This document shows positions 39,498-48,206 of a stretch of 64,000 nt of DNA, one piece after another. The notes under the pieces were generated by a model that was given only the letters and a program-made list of their open reading frames with translations, searched no databases and had not been told where the DNA came from. The translations under genes were made by a program, and so were the position numbers. The DNA is from Alteromonas profundi (GTDB lineage: Bacteria > Pseudomonadota > Gammaproteobacteria > Enterobacterales > Alteromonadaceae), in NCBI RefSeq assembly GCF_010500865.1, contig NZ_JAAAWN010000015.1, positions 42,539 through 106,538 of the forward strand. Direction: 5' to 3'. The stretch's first letter is position 1, and the number at the start of each line of letters is the position of its first letter.

Positions 39498-39688
39498 ACG
39501 TCCTCCTGTCAGCGTACCTCGCTGAACATGCACAATAACGACAATCTAAATGTAAATAACCAAGTGGAAGGATGTCACTCTCCCTCTAAACACACTAGCA
39601 CCCTTACCCCCTAAACACCATAATAGTAGGGTTGAGTTGCATAATTTTCATGATGTGGTTGATGAATAACGAAGTAATAAAACGTGGT

Positions 39689-39994
39689 TTATGCGTAAAT
39701 GTCGACACCAAACATAGCTTCGACAGACTCCCGTTGCTGTTGTTTGGCAAAGCTTGTGTATGAGGCAATTGCATTTTGCGAATACGGGTTGCTCTGTTCG
39801 CGAATAAACTGCTGGTACGCTTGCGCGTTATCGGTGGCGTTTTTATCAGGCGCAACAACTACCGCCTCTAAGTGAGACGGCTTTTGGTTATTACTTTGCT
39901 GTTCAGCATCTTTATCTACTCTTCCTACACGCCCTTGGGCTGCCTGCTGGGAGGCATCTTTGGAAGGAATAATAAATTGATTATTGATTTCCAT
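39689..39994 (-). CDS. small hypothetical protein
   Basis: A 101-residue polar protein with no signal peptide or membrane segment. It is Gln/Asn/Ala-rich in the middle and ends QRESVEAMFGVDIYA; endings of the GVDxYA kind recur in small uncharacterised proteins of marine gammaproteobacteria as I remember them. It lies between slp and tsaB on the same strand. The function is unknown. Confidence 0.6.
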   Translation of the reverse strand: MEINNQFIIPSKDASQQAAQGRVGRVDKDAEQQSNNQKPSHLEAVVVAPDKNATDNAQAYQQFIREQSNPYSQNAIASYTSFAKQQQRESVEAMFGVDIYA

Positions 39995-40201
39995 TTAACT
40001 ACAAAGCTTCAATTGGCATAAAAATAAAAACTTACCCACACAATGGGATAACAACCTACGCTTACGGGCGGCGACACACATTAGCCTTAGTGGCTATTTT
40101 TAATCGCCGCATTTAGGGGCAACATTTAACCGCCAAGCCAAAGGGTGAAGCAAAAACTGCGCCACTGGGTTTTCAATATTCTATATTTGCGTCAAACTGT
40201 A

Positions 40202-40900
40202 CTACTCTCTGCCTGGTAGCTTTTTCCACGTCACCTTATCGCGCAAATACACAGGCTCCACCGCTGCTGCGCTTGATACCTCACCGTCTTCTTTTAACGT
40301 TTTTGCTATATTTACCATGGCTTTTGCATCGGGATAAAGCACGCTTACGCTTTCACTGTTTAAAAGCAGAGCGCCTAACGATTCATAAGCAGCCCAACCG
40401 GTACCCGCAGGAACAAATTGCGGGTTACTTTTCAGCAAATTTTGGACACTGGTTGCAGCCACTTCTGGAGGGCATACTTGCTCTTCAACAACCTCTTCAA
40501 GGCCCTTGTCTGATACGCGATATACCGCATAATAGACCTCGCCCATACGCGCATCTGTGGCACACGCCACAAGCGGTACGCCAGACGATGTGGCCGCTTG
40601 CACAGCCATTGCTGCAAGCGTGCTAACGCCAGCGACCTGTAGCCCGGTGCCAAGGGCTAGTCCTTGAATCATTCCTGTGGCAATACGCACACCGGTAAAA
40701 CTTCCTGGCCCACGCCCAAAGGCGAGAAGGTCTACGTCGGATAATTCAACACCGGCCTCTTTTAATACTTCGTCTACCATAGGTAGTAAACGCTGACTAT
40801 GCTGCTGCGGGCATATCTCAAAACGTGATACCACTTTTGATTCGGTATCTAAAGCCACAGAACAGGCTTCTGTGGCGGTATCTATAGCTAACACTTTCAT
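40202..40900 (-). CDS. tsaB: tRNA threonylcarbamoyladenosine biosynthesis protein TsaB
   Basis: A partner of TsaD and TsaE in forming N6-threonylcarbamoyladenosine at position 37 of ANN-decoding tRNAs. About 232 residues starting MKVLAIDTATEACSVALD (ATG 40900; an ATG at 40918 is possible and would overlap yoaA by a few bases more). LLAFGRGPGSFTGVRIATGMIQGLAL (about 68-93) is the YeaZ/TsaB hallmark. TsaB lacks the zinc site of TsaD. It is downstream of and overlapping yoaA, the same pair as in E. coli. Confidence 0.95.
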   Translation of the reverse strand: MKVLAIDTATEACSVALDTESKVVSRFEICPQQHSQRLLPMVDEVLKEAGVELSDVDLLAFGRGPGSFTGVRIATGMIQGLALGTGLQVAGVSTLAAMAVQAATSSGVPLVACATDARMGEVYYAVYRVSDKGLEEVVEEQVCPPEVAATSVQNLLKSNPQFVPAGTGWAAYESLGALLLNSESVSVLYPDAKAMVNIAKTLKEDGEVSSAAAVEPVYLRDKVTWKKLPGRE

Positions 40901-40907
40901 TGGAGAT

Positions 40908-42827
40908 TTACTCTTCATCAATTCGGCTAAGAAATGACTCTACTTCGTCTAAACTTCGGGTTCTTCGCATATCAGGCAAACTGCCGATAAACGTTTTAGC
41001 ATAAGGCTTGGTAACTAAGCGATTATCACAAATTACCAATACCCCTTTGTCTGATGGATCTCGAATCAATCGCCCAGCCCCCTGCTTTAGCGCAATAACT
41101 GCTTGGGGAATTTGAATGGTGGCGAAGGGATTTGCGCCCCGTTTTTTTACGTCTTCCATCCGCGCTTGTAGGAGTGGATCATCCGGAGACGCAAAGGGAA
41201 GTTTATCTATCATAACACACACAAGATCGTTCCCCCGTACGTCTACACCTTCCCAAAAGGCGCCGGTTCCCATTAATACTGCATTTTCATCGGCAAGGTA
41301 GGCGTCTAGCAATGCTTGTTTAGTGGTGGTTCCCTGTACCAACAAAGGGTTGTCAATTTCGTCTTCTAACTTACCTGCGATTTCTCTAAGCATGGCATGG
41401 CTGGTAAACAATAAGAAACATCGCCCTCTGCTTGCTTCGATCAGCCGCTTAGCTGTATTTAATAGGGTTTCGCGCATGCTAAAGCTATTTGGCTCAGGCA
41501 AATAACGAGGCACACAAAGCATCGCTTGTTCAGGATAGTTAAAGGGGCTATCTAGCCCTAGTGTCGTTGCATCTTCTAGCCCCATACGGCGCTGAAAGTG
41601 TTCAAAACCACCATTAACCATCAAAGTTGCCGAGGTAAACACCCACCCTCGTGGAGGCGCAGAAACAAAGCGTCTGAATTTGGCCGCTATCGATAATGGC
41701 GTTAGATGCATAATTAAATGACGTTGTGTGGTTTCATACCACAAACTCACATTTTCTTGTTTCTCGTCACTTAACGCATCTAACTGCTCGCGAGCCGCTA
41801 CTACTCGTTCATAGAGATTATCGAGATCTTTGTCCCGGCCAATATGTAACTTACATACTTCATGTAAAACCCCTAACGCTTCGGCCAGTTTTCCTACTTC
41901 TAATCGAACGTCATCGCGGGTTAATGCTTCGGCCCAATTGCCACGCTCGGGCGTATCGGGAAACAATAAGCGCAAATCGGATGAAATCATCCTACATTTA
42001 TCTGCAGCTTTATCTAGCTGTGCGGCATCTTTTAGTACAGTACGAAAAATTAGGGTTATGTCTTTGGCTAAGTCGTGAATTTGGCGGGTAGAAAGCGACT
42101 CACCGAAATAATCACTCGCGATGTCTGGAATTTGATGAGCTTCATCGAAAATAATGGCATCGGCTTCGGGGATTAACTCGCCAAACCCCGTATCCTTTAA
42201 CGCCATATCCGCGAAAAACAAGTGATGATTCACCACGATAATATCAGCATCTAAGGCTTTACGGCGCGCTTTTACTAAATAGCATTCTTCATAATCGGGG
42301 CAATCACGGCCTAAACAATTATCTACAGTAGAGGTGACTAACGGAAGAACCTTGGCATCTTCAGGCAAGGTTTTAAGTTCCCCCATATCGCCGGTTTTGG
42401 TTTCGCTGGACCAGCGCTTTACTTCTGAAAGTTGCCCTAATACCTCTTTTTCTACCAAGGTACTATTGCCGCTGTGCTGAGCCACCCTATGCAAGCACAA
42501 ATAATTCGACCGGCCTTTTAATAGCGCCGCTTTTCGTTTACTTCCCAGCGCTTTTTTAACTAGGGGCAGATCGCGATGATATAACTGTTCTTGCAAGTTC
42601 TTTGTGCCAGTAGAAACAATAGCTTTCCCCTTTGACAACAGAGCGGGCGCCAGGTAGGCGAATGTTTTACCCGTTCCTGTGCCCGCCTCTACAATAAGAC
42701 TGCTGGGTGTGGCAATGGCCTCTTCAACGGCTTTGGCCATATCGGTTTGCGCATCACGAGGCACAAACCCTTTAATCGCTTTCGCTAACAGGCCTTTAGA
42801 GGAAAATACGTCGTTTATTGTAGGCAT
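40908..42827 (-). CDS. yoaA: DinG-family ATP-dependent helicase YoaA
   Basis: A 639-residue XPD/DinG superfamily 2 helicase. Walker A is at residues 49-57 (EAGTGTGKTFAYLAPA) and the DEAH box in IIFDEAHQIPD (about 227-231). Four cysteines of a probable 4Fe-4S cluster lie between them (CLHRV about 109, and NCLGRDCPDYEECYL about 168-182). C-terminal helicase motifs include GTGAFWEGVDVRG and QGAGRLIRDPSDKG. YoaA works with the HolC polymerase subunit in replication repair in E. coli. The neighbouring tsaB supports YoaA rather than DinG. Confidence 0.92.
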   Translation of the reverse strand: MPTINDVFSSKGLLAKAIKGFVPRDAQTDMAKAVEEAIATPSSLIVEAGTGTGKTFAYLAPALLSKGKAIVSTGTKNLQEQLYHRDLPLVKKALGSKRKAALLKGRSNYLCLHRVAQHSGNSTLVEKEVLGQLSEVKRWSSETKTGDMGELKTLPEDAKVLPLVTSTVDNCLGRDCPDYEECYLVKARRKALDADIIVVNHHLFFADMALKDTGFGELIPEADAIIFDEAHQIPDIASDYFGESLSTRQIHDLAKDITLIFRTVLKDAAQLDKAADKCRMISSDLRLLFPDTPERGNWAEALTRDDVRLEVGKLAEALGVLHEVCKLHIGRDKDLDNLYERVVAAREQLDALSDEKQENVSLWYETTQRHLIMHLTPLSIAAKFRRFVSAPPRGWVFTSATLMVNGGFEHFQRRMGLEDATTLGLDSPFNYPEQAMLCVPRYLPEPNSFSMRETLLNTAKRLIEASRGRCFLLFTSHAMLREIAGKLEDEIDNPLLVQGTTTKQALLDAYLADENAVLMGTGAFWEGVDVRGNDLVCVMIDKLPFASPDDPLLQARMEDVKKRGANPFATIQIPQAVIALKQGAGRLIRDPSDKGVLVICDNRLVTKPYAKTFIGSLPDMRRTRSLDEVESFLSRIDEE

Positions 42828-43006
42828 AGTGTGCTGCGTCTTTTATATGTAACTTTATGGCGGCACCGAAGTGCAAAGCGCTGCATTATGCCAAAATTTT
42901 TGCTAAAAGTGGCAGTATTGTTTAAAAGTGTAGTGGAAAAGTACCTGTTAGTAAGGCGCACTAAATAGACAAAACATAGACTCGCCCACCACACCCCTTT
43001 ACTTTA

Positions 43007-44326
43007 CTATCCAGCTACGTCGGTACTGATCCAAATAGCATAAGACCAAGGTTCAAATCGTTCTGTTTTACCTGCGCTTAAATTTACAGGAGTTTGGGCG
43101 TTCCATTGTTTATATTGCCCTTCAAAGAGCGGCTCCTTAAACTCGCACTCTACAGTTTTACTTGATAAGTTAAGCACAATAAATACTTTCTGACCCTCAT
43201 CCATTCTCACAAAACTAAATATGGCATCCATTTGTGTGTTAGGTACCTGAATCATAGTACCGCCATACTGTCCGTTAGCGAGGGCTGGCACAGACTTTTT
43301 AAAGCGAATTAAGTCGCTATATAACTGGCCAATTTCGTGGCTTTGCCACTCAATAGGATCGCGTTCGAAAAAAGCTAAGCGTTTTGTTTCACCGGCCTCT
43401 TGCCCATTGTGTATTAAAGGCATCCCCTCACCTAGTACCGAAAGTACTATAGCTGCGGGTAAGGCCTCTTTGAATTGCTCATGCTGGGTTCCATCCCACG
43501 CGTTTTTATCGTGGTTACTCACAAACGTCATACGCAGCGCGTTATCTGGCCACGCCCGTTCGTTCCACGAATAGTATTTACGCAAACGATCTAGTGCACA
43601 CTTTTCATGGGCAACTTCATGCATGGTTTCATTCCAGCTCCATGCATAGGACATATTAAACGCCCGTTCATGTAGATCTCGGTCTTCCCATTCGGCCAAT
43701 AAAAATATGGGTTTTATTGCATCAAGGGCTTGTCTCGCTTGATACCAAAAGTCATTTGGGACATACCCGGCGACATCGCAGCGAAACCCATCAATATCGA
43801 ATGTTTCAACCCAATACACCATCGCATTTACCATGTATTCACGAAGCTCTGGCTTAGCATAGTCAAACTCGATAATGTCTGACCAATCCCACCATGGAGA
43901 GGGTCTAAAGTCTCCTTTATAATCTTTTGCATACCACGAAGGATGTTTTTCCACGAGATCGCAATCCCACGCACTATGATTTGGTACCCAATCTATCAGT
44001 ACTTTTAATCCTCGTTTATGCGCCTCCTTTACCAAACGCTTGAAATCGGACTTGCTACCAAACTCAGGATTTATGCCGTAATAGTCTTTAACCGCATAGG
44101 GGCTACCAAGTTCACCTTTACGATTCATCTGTCCGATAGGTTGAATGGGCATTAGCCAGATGCAATTTACCCCTAGCCCAGCAATTCGATCTAATCCGTC
44201 GATAACCCCTTGGAAATTACCTTGTTGAGAAAACTGGCGGGTATTAATTTGGTAGATAACCCCATACTTTGTCCAAGCAGGTTGTGTTACCTTATAGGGG
44301 GTTACAGCTGAGTAATACTGTTGCAT
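43007..44326 (-). CDS. GH13 alpha-amylase family glycoside hydrolase
   Basis: A 439-residue GH13 enzyme. It has a (beta/alpha)8 barrel with the conserved blocks DWVPNHSAWD (about 122-131), GFRCDVAG (nucleophile Asp about 188), LLAEWEDRD (acid/base Glu about 218) and FVSNHDKNAWDG (Asp about 275). A C-terminal beta domain ends NAQTPVNLSAGKTERFEPWSYAIWI. There is no signal peptide, so it acts in the cytosol, probably on imported malto-oligosaccharides. The precise specificity cannot be told from sequence alone. It is monocistronic with no sugar transporter nearby; a LysR gene lies 0.4 kb upstream on the same strand. Confidence 0.88.
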   Translation of the reverse strand: MQQYYSAVTPYKVTQPAWTKYGVIYQINTRQFSQQGNFQGVIDGLDRIAGLGVNCIWLMPIQPIGQMNRKGELGSPYAVKDYYGINPEFGSKSDFKRLVKEAHKRGLKVLIDWVPNHSAWDCDLVEKHPSWYAKDYKGDFRPSPWWDWSDIIEFDYAKPELREYMVNAMVYWVETFDIDGFRCDVAGYVPNDFWYQARQALDAIKPIFLLAEWEDRDLHERAFNMSYAWSWNETMHEVAHEKCALDRLRKYYSWNERAWPDNALRMTFVSNHDKNAWDGTQHEQFKEALPAAIVLSVLGEGMPLIHNGQEAGETKRLAFFERDPIEWQSHEIGQLYSDLIRFKKSVPALANGQYGGTMIQVPNTQMDAIFSFVRMDEGQKVFIVLNLSSKTVECEFKEPLFEGQYKQWNAQTPVNLSAGKTERFEPWSYAIWISTDVAG

Positions 44327-44432
44327 TCGACTACTCCGGTATATTTTTGAACTGAACTTTTGAGACTAAAAAACTGGCAAACCCGATACCTCCAAAAGAC
44401 ATACTTAAGTACCAAACAATAGTTTTAAATAT

Positions 44433-44672
44433 TTAGGCATAAATAGCAGCATCACGTGCTAAATTAATGCCTCGCTTTTGCTGGTGCCCGCGCCTACCCA
44501 AATGACTGCGTGCCAATCTACCCCATGGGTTACTAATTAGTGATAAACTTTTGTCCCATGCGGTATACGCCAATAAAACTGCTACTAATACACCTATGCA
44601 ATATATCAATGCGCGTTGATTAACCCAATTAAAGTAAGCATTTTGCGAAGCGAAAAGCCTTAAGCCACACAT
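44433..44672 (-). CDS. possible small membrane protein
   Basis: A 79-residue frame with one hydrophobic helix (ALIYCIGVLVAVLLAYTAW, about residues 21-39) followed by a basic tail (GRLARSHLGRRGHQQKRG). AGG lies 7 bases before the ATG. It could be a genuine short inner-membrane protein or a remnant of a longer gene. No family is recognised. Confidence 0.35.
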   Translation of the reverse strand: MCGLRLFASQNAYFNWVNQRALIYCIGVLVAVLLAYTAWDKSLSLISNPWGRLARSHLGRRGHQQKRGINLARDAAIYA

Positions 44673-44738
44673 ACGCTACCTAATTCTTCGCTAAGGGTAA
44701 ACATACCGGCATAGAACGGGCTGGCGATAGCCGTCTTT

Positions 44739-45626
44739 TTAAAGGGAAAACTTTTTTGAAAAGAACGAAATAAAAGCGGCAATGCGAGAAGATACTGCCG
44801 AGTTCTTATAATAGACGGCATTGATCTCTTCCCTAGGGTTAGGGGACATTACAACGTGAGGAAGCACTTCAATAAGTCGATTACTGTCGAGATCTTTTCT
44901 GATCATAAAGTTGGAAAGCAATGCTATGCCATTGCCATTTAACACTAACTGTCTTAGCGCCTCTCCATTACTTGCGGTTAAATACGGTTTAATCGTTATT
45001 TTTTCTGATAAATACCAGTTATTCAGTTTTGGCGAATCAGCAAAACCTATTAGCTTATGCTTTGAGAGCTCTGCTACCGATGTTGGTGCCTGATATTTAG
45101 CTAAATAGCGGGGGCTGGCCACTAAATGAAGTTGGCTATTTCCTAATCTTTTGGCATGAAGGTTAGAATCGGCAAGCTTGCCAATGCGAATTGCCACGTC
45201 CGTTTTCTTTTCAATTAAATCGACGATGTTTTCATTAGAAATAAGATCAAGTTGAATATCAGGGTATGCGAGCTGGAAGTCTTCTATATAAGGGATGATT
45301 TGATGGATCAAAAAAGGACTCGCTGCATCTACCCGTAACTTACCCTTAGGCGCGCCTTTTAGATTATTTAGCGCCTCTTCTCCTCGATTTAACGCGCTTA
45401 ACCCCTCTTTAGCATACTGAAGAAGAAGGTGCCCTTCTTCGGTTAACTCTATGCGGCGGGTACTTCGATTTAATAGGGTAACCTCAAGCTCTTTTTCTAA
45501 CCGCGCGACCGAGCGTGAAACCTTTGCTACTTGCGTGTTTTGCAAATTCGCAGCTCGTGTAAAACTGCCGGACTCAACCACAGTGATAAAATTTTCTAGA
45601 TCTTCTGTTTTAGACTTTACACCCAT
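44739..45626 (-). CDS. LysR family transcriptional regulator
   Basis: A 295-residue LysR-type regulator from ATG 45626 (GGAG 9 bases upstream; an extension to 45701 is not family-like). The winged helix ENFITVVESGSFTRAANLQNTQVAKVSRSVARLEKELEVTLLNRSTRRIELTEEG covers about residues 10-65, and the effector domain starts near 90 (GKLRVDAASPFLIHQIIP). It resembles the AaeR/DsdC-like subgroup, but no target can be named. Neither neighbour is in the usual divergent, tightly linked position; the TraB-like gene is divergent 255 bp away. Confidence 0.88.
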   Translation of the reverse strand: MGVKSKTEDLENFITVVESGSFTRAANLQNTQVAKVSRSVARLEKELEVTLLNRSTRRIELTEEGHLLLQYAKEGLSALNRGEEALNNLKGAPKGKLRVDAASPFLIHQIIPYIEDFQLAYPDIQLDLISNENIVDLIEKKTDVAIRIGKLADSNLHAKRLGNSQLHLVASPRYLAKYQAPTSVAELSKHKLIGFADSPKLNNWYLSEKITIKPYLTASNGEALRQLVLNGNGIALLSNFMIRKDLDSNRLIEVLPHVVMSPNPREEINAVYYKNSAVSSRIAAFISFFSKKFSL

Positions 45627-45881
45627 ATAGCATGACTCCAGATATTCGCGTTTGTTGAAGCTTATTACACATGCGGCGGGTGCGCCCAGAAGATATTGCA
45701 ATTTTTATTACATTAGCGACAAAATTATAGCGTTACTATTGTGATTTTTAGTGTTATTAGTGCGATGGTTTATAGCTTACTAAACCCGTTAACATTCGCT
45801 TACATCACCAAAACCGCGATAAGTTGCCAGTGCTTATAAGACTGTTTACAGTGGTAGGCTAATTAAATTAAAGGATTAGTT

Positions 45882-46745
45882 ATGTTTCGGGTGTGCGCTT
45901 TTTGGATATTTGTTACCACGTTTGTTTCTTTAAGTTGCAATGCAGCGTCGGTATTTAAAGTATCGAAAGAAGGCAACCATCTGTATATCGGCGGCACCTT
46001 ACACCTTCTTAGCGAGGATGATTACCCATTGCCTGTGCAGTATCAAAGCGCATACGAAAAATCTCAGCTAATTGTTTTTGAAACTGATTTAGCTGCCCTA
46101 TCCTCAGAAGAATTTTCAAAGGCCATGTTAAATGCGCTTACCTATAAAGATGGCAAGACCTTAAAAGATACGCTCGCCCCGGAAACCTTAAAAGCACTAT
46201 CACAACACCTTGAAACCCGGGGGCTTAACCTTTCACAGTTTATAACGTATAAACCCGCGCTAATGAGCATGACACTGAGTATGATAGAGCTTCAACAAAT
46301 GGGGCTCACCAGTGAAGGAGTAGATAAGTATTTTCATCAACTCGCACGCTTAGACGAAAAACCAGTGGCATGGCTTGAAAGTCCAGAACAACAAATATCC
46401 TTCATTGCGCATATGGGAAGTGACAACCCAAATGCCTTTATGCGCTATTCGTTAAACGACCTCACCACTCTACCCACGCTATTACCTGTGCTTAAAGAGA
46501 GTTGGAAAAGCGGAAACCTTGAACGCATGTATAATGAAAGCTTGGTTGATTTTAAAGCAGAATACCCCGATGTGTTTAGTACCATAATTACCCATAGAAA
46601 CACAGCGTGGCTGCGTGATATTGAAAGCTACTTAGCCACACCCGAGACAGAATTTGTGTTAGTAGGTGCGCTACACTTACCGGGTGAAGTAGGTCTTCTT
46701 CAGAAGTTGACGGCGCGGGGTTATACCGTAAGCCAAGTAAATTAG
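45882..46745 (+). CDS. TraB/GumN family protein
   Basis: A 287-residue secreted protein. An N-terminal signal (MFRVCAFWIFVTTFVSLSCNAAS) is followed by YIGGTLHLLSEDDYPLP (about 35-51), the TraB/GumN GxxH motif, and near the C-terminus EFVLVGALHLPGEVGLLQKLTARGYTV (about 256-282). The two conserved GALHL/GGTLHL segments contain histidines suggested to bind metal in Tiki/TraB proteases. The role in this organism is unknown. It is followed by a YSC84-type lipoprotein gene. Confidence 0.87.
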   Translation: MFRVCAFWIFVTTFVSLSCNAASVFKVSKEGNHLYIGGTLHLLSEDDYPLPVQYQSAYEKSQLIVFETDLAALSSEEFSKAMLNALTYKDGKTLKDTLAPETLKALSQHLETRGLNLSQFITYKPALMSMTLSMIELQQMGLTSEGVDKYFHQLARLDEKPVAWLESPEQQISFIAHMGSDNPNAFMRYSLNDLTTLPTLLPVLKESWKSGNLERMYNESLVDFKAEYPDVFSTIITHRNTAWLRDIESYLATPETEFVLVGALHLPGEVGLLQKLTARGYTVSQVN

Positions 46746-46863
46746 TGTAAATACGCCTTTTGTTTGAGAGATGTGCACATATTTTGCGTAGTCATACATA
46801 GTGCAACACACTAATTGCCTTTTTAGAGGGGCGATTAGCAACCAATTAAGAAAGGAAAAAACC

Positions 46864-47436
46864 ATGCTATTTAAACACTTGCGTACAATTTCTATGGTAG
46901 GGCTTATGTCATTAATGATGGTAGGCTGTGCGTCTATGGGAGATGGCACCGTCGCACAAAAGCGACAAGCTATTCTTGATATGCAGCAAAACGCACTGGC
47001 GCGTCTTTATACGGAAAAACCTGATACTCGCTCGCAAATCCGTGACGCTGCGGGCTACGCAGTATTTACCAATGCCAATATCAATGTGATTTTTGTTTCT
47101 GCAGGCACAGGCTACGGCGTAGTCACTAATAATGCTACTGGCCAGCAAACCTATATGAATATGGCAGAAGGCGGTGTAGGGCTTGGGTTAGGTGCTAAAG
47201 ATTACCGCGTGGTTATGGTATTTCATAGTCAACAGTCGATGGATTACTTTATCGAAAATGGTTGGACTGTTGGCGGTAATGCCGACGCAGCGGCTAAAGC
47301 AGGTAACAAAGGCGTATCGGCAGAAGGCGAAGGCTATATGGGTAACGTAACGATATACACCATGACGGAAAGCGGCTTAGCCTTACAAGCTACCATTAAA
47401 GGCACCAAGTTTTGGGTAGATAAAGAGCTTAATTAA
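46864..47436 (+). CDS. YSC84-related lipoprotein
   Basis: A 190-residue lipoprotein from ATG 46864 (AAGAAAGGA upstream). Its signal has the lipobox MVGC (about Cys20). The mature protein shows the YSC84/Ysc84-like actin-binding domain pattern known from bacterial lipoproteins: SQIRDAAGYAVFTNANINVIFVSAGTGYGVV (about residues 54-84), TYMNMAEGGVGLGLGAKDYRVVMVF (about 92-116) and ISAEGEGY-like GVSAEGEGYMGNVTIYTMTESGLALQATIKGTKF. Its function in bacteria is unknown. Confidence 0.82.
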   Translation: MLFKHLRTISMVGLMSLMMVGCASMGDGTVAQKRQAILDMQQNALARLYTEKPDTRSQIRDAAGYAVFTNANINVIFVSAGTGYGVVTNNATGQQTYMNMAEGGVGLGLGAKDYRVVMVFHSQQSMDYFIENGWTVGGNADAAAKAGNKGVSAEGEGYMGNVTIYTMTESGLALQATIKGTKFWVDKELN

Positions 47437-47510
47437 CAAAGCGAACACCATAGCTTGAGTAATGCAGAACACGTGATGCAGACGTACTATTGCTTAGCTT
47501 GAGCTAAATG

Positions 47511-47533
47511 CCCAGCGCCCCTAGGGCGTTGGG
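47511..47533. terminator. GC-rich hairpin between convergent genes
   Basis: CCCAGCGCCC / GGGCGTTGGG with a 3-base loop (10 pairs, one G-T). It lies between the YSC84-type gene and the convergent small gene. There is no T-run after it, so the terminator call is tentative. Confidence 0.45.
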
Positions 47534-47550
47534 GCAACCTACCTGCAAAG

Positions 47551-47805
47551 CTAGACATCCACATCTATATGTTTACGCTTGGGCGTTTTGGTCGCCTCTT
47601 CATCACTTTTTCGATTGTTTGTCTTTTCTCGCTTGGCCATATGGGCAAGAACCTCAGCATGCTTTACTTCATCGAACTGATCGCGTTCCTCGTGATCAAC
47701 ATGCTCCGATCGTTTCGATTTCTCTACTTTTTTTACGCGTTTATCTTCTTCCACTGGCACCTTAGTGTTACGCGGTAAAATAGGAAATAACAGGTCGTTA
47801 CTCAT
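47551..47805 (-). CDS. small highly charged hypothetical protein
   Basis: An 84-residue, very hydrophilic protein rich in Lys, Glu, Asp and Arg (KRVKKVEKSKRSEHVDHEERDQFDEVKHAEVLAHMAKREK), probably helical or disordered. The ATG is preceded by GAGGG at 6 bases, a good ribosome site, which is why I favour this frame over the overlapping ones on the other strand. No family is recognised. Confidence 0.55.
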   Translation of the reverse strand: MSNDLLFPILPRNTKVPVEEDKRVKKVEKSKRSEHVDHEERDQFDEVKHAEVLAHMAKREKTNNRKSDEEATKTPKRKHIDVDV

Positions 47806-47955
47806 AGTGCCCTCTTAATTAGCTTGCAAGCGATTTACAGTGATACTATCCCTTGTGGATATCGAGGTGAAAAAAGATCACATGTACTCATATCAAAAAG
47901 TTTTAGTTTATACATATTAATTTAGACTAATTAAGCGAAAAGAGTTCATTTCGCC

Positions 47956-47984
47956 TTGCAAAAACCCACACAAACCGCTAATGT
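47956..47984 (+). promoter_or_regulatory. promoter of the his operon
   Basis: TTGCAA (47956-47961), a 17-base spacer and TAATGT (47979-47984). The start would be near 47991, 28 bases before the leader peptide ATG. Confidence 0.6.
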
Positions 47985-48018
47985 TTCAGCCGTTCGAAAA
48001 TAGGATTTTATAAATTAA

Positions 48019-48063
48019 ATGATTAACTGCGCTTTAAACCACCACCATCATCACAAAGCATAG
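48019..48063 (+). CDS. hisL: his operon leader peptide HisL
   Basis: A 14-codon frame, MINCALNHHHHHKA, with five consecutive histidine codons, ending at TAG 48061-48063, immediately before a series of alternative hairpins and a terminator upstream of hisG. This is the classic attenuation leader: scarce charged tRNA-His stalls the ribosome in the His run. It differs from the E. coli peptide (seven His) but has the same design. Confidence 0.93.
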   Translation: MINCALNHHHHHKA

Positions 48064-48156
48064 CCTTTCAGGTTCGTGCTGGAAGGTTATTGTCTCCTTC
48101 CAGTGGCGCAGATAAAAAAATTCTCGACCCCCGGAAGGAAACTTCCGGGGGTTTTT
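48064..48156 (+). promoter_or_regulatory. his attenuator with alternative RNA hairpins
   Basis: Segments with mutual complementarity: A, CCTTTCAG (48064-48071, directly after the leader stop); B, CTGGAAGG (48079-48086); C, CCTTCCAG (48096-48103); D, GGAAGGA (48133-48139), part of the terminator's left arm. B:C is 8 perfect pairs, A:B is 8 pairs with one G-U, and C:D is up to 7 pairs. The terminator is CCCCCGGAAG / CTTCCGGGGG (48128-48137, 48142-48151), a perfect 10-bp stem with a GAAA tetraloop followed by TTTTT. A ribosome at the stop codon would cover A, letting B:C and the terminator form. A stall in the His codons leaves A:B to form and frees C to open the terminator. Confidence 0.88.
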
Positions 48157-48206
48157 CATTTTAAGCGCAATCGCAATATGTAGTACAACGTGTAAGGAAC
48201 GTTTCA

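Noticed and set aside
40060..40115. GCGGCGA/TCGCCGC stem downstream of tsaB
   Set aside because: The loop is nearly 30 bases and there is no T-run, so I do not call it a terminator.
42945..42955. GTTAGTAAGG motif considered as another integron core site
   Set aside because: No inverted boxes or hairpin lie around it; it is a chance match to a short consensus.
47508..47778. Plus-strand frames opposite the small charged protein
   Set aside because: They lack a ribosome site, while the minus-strand gene has GAGGG six bases before its ATG.
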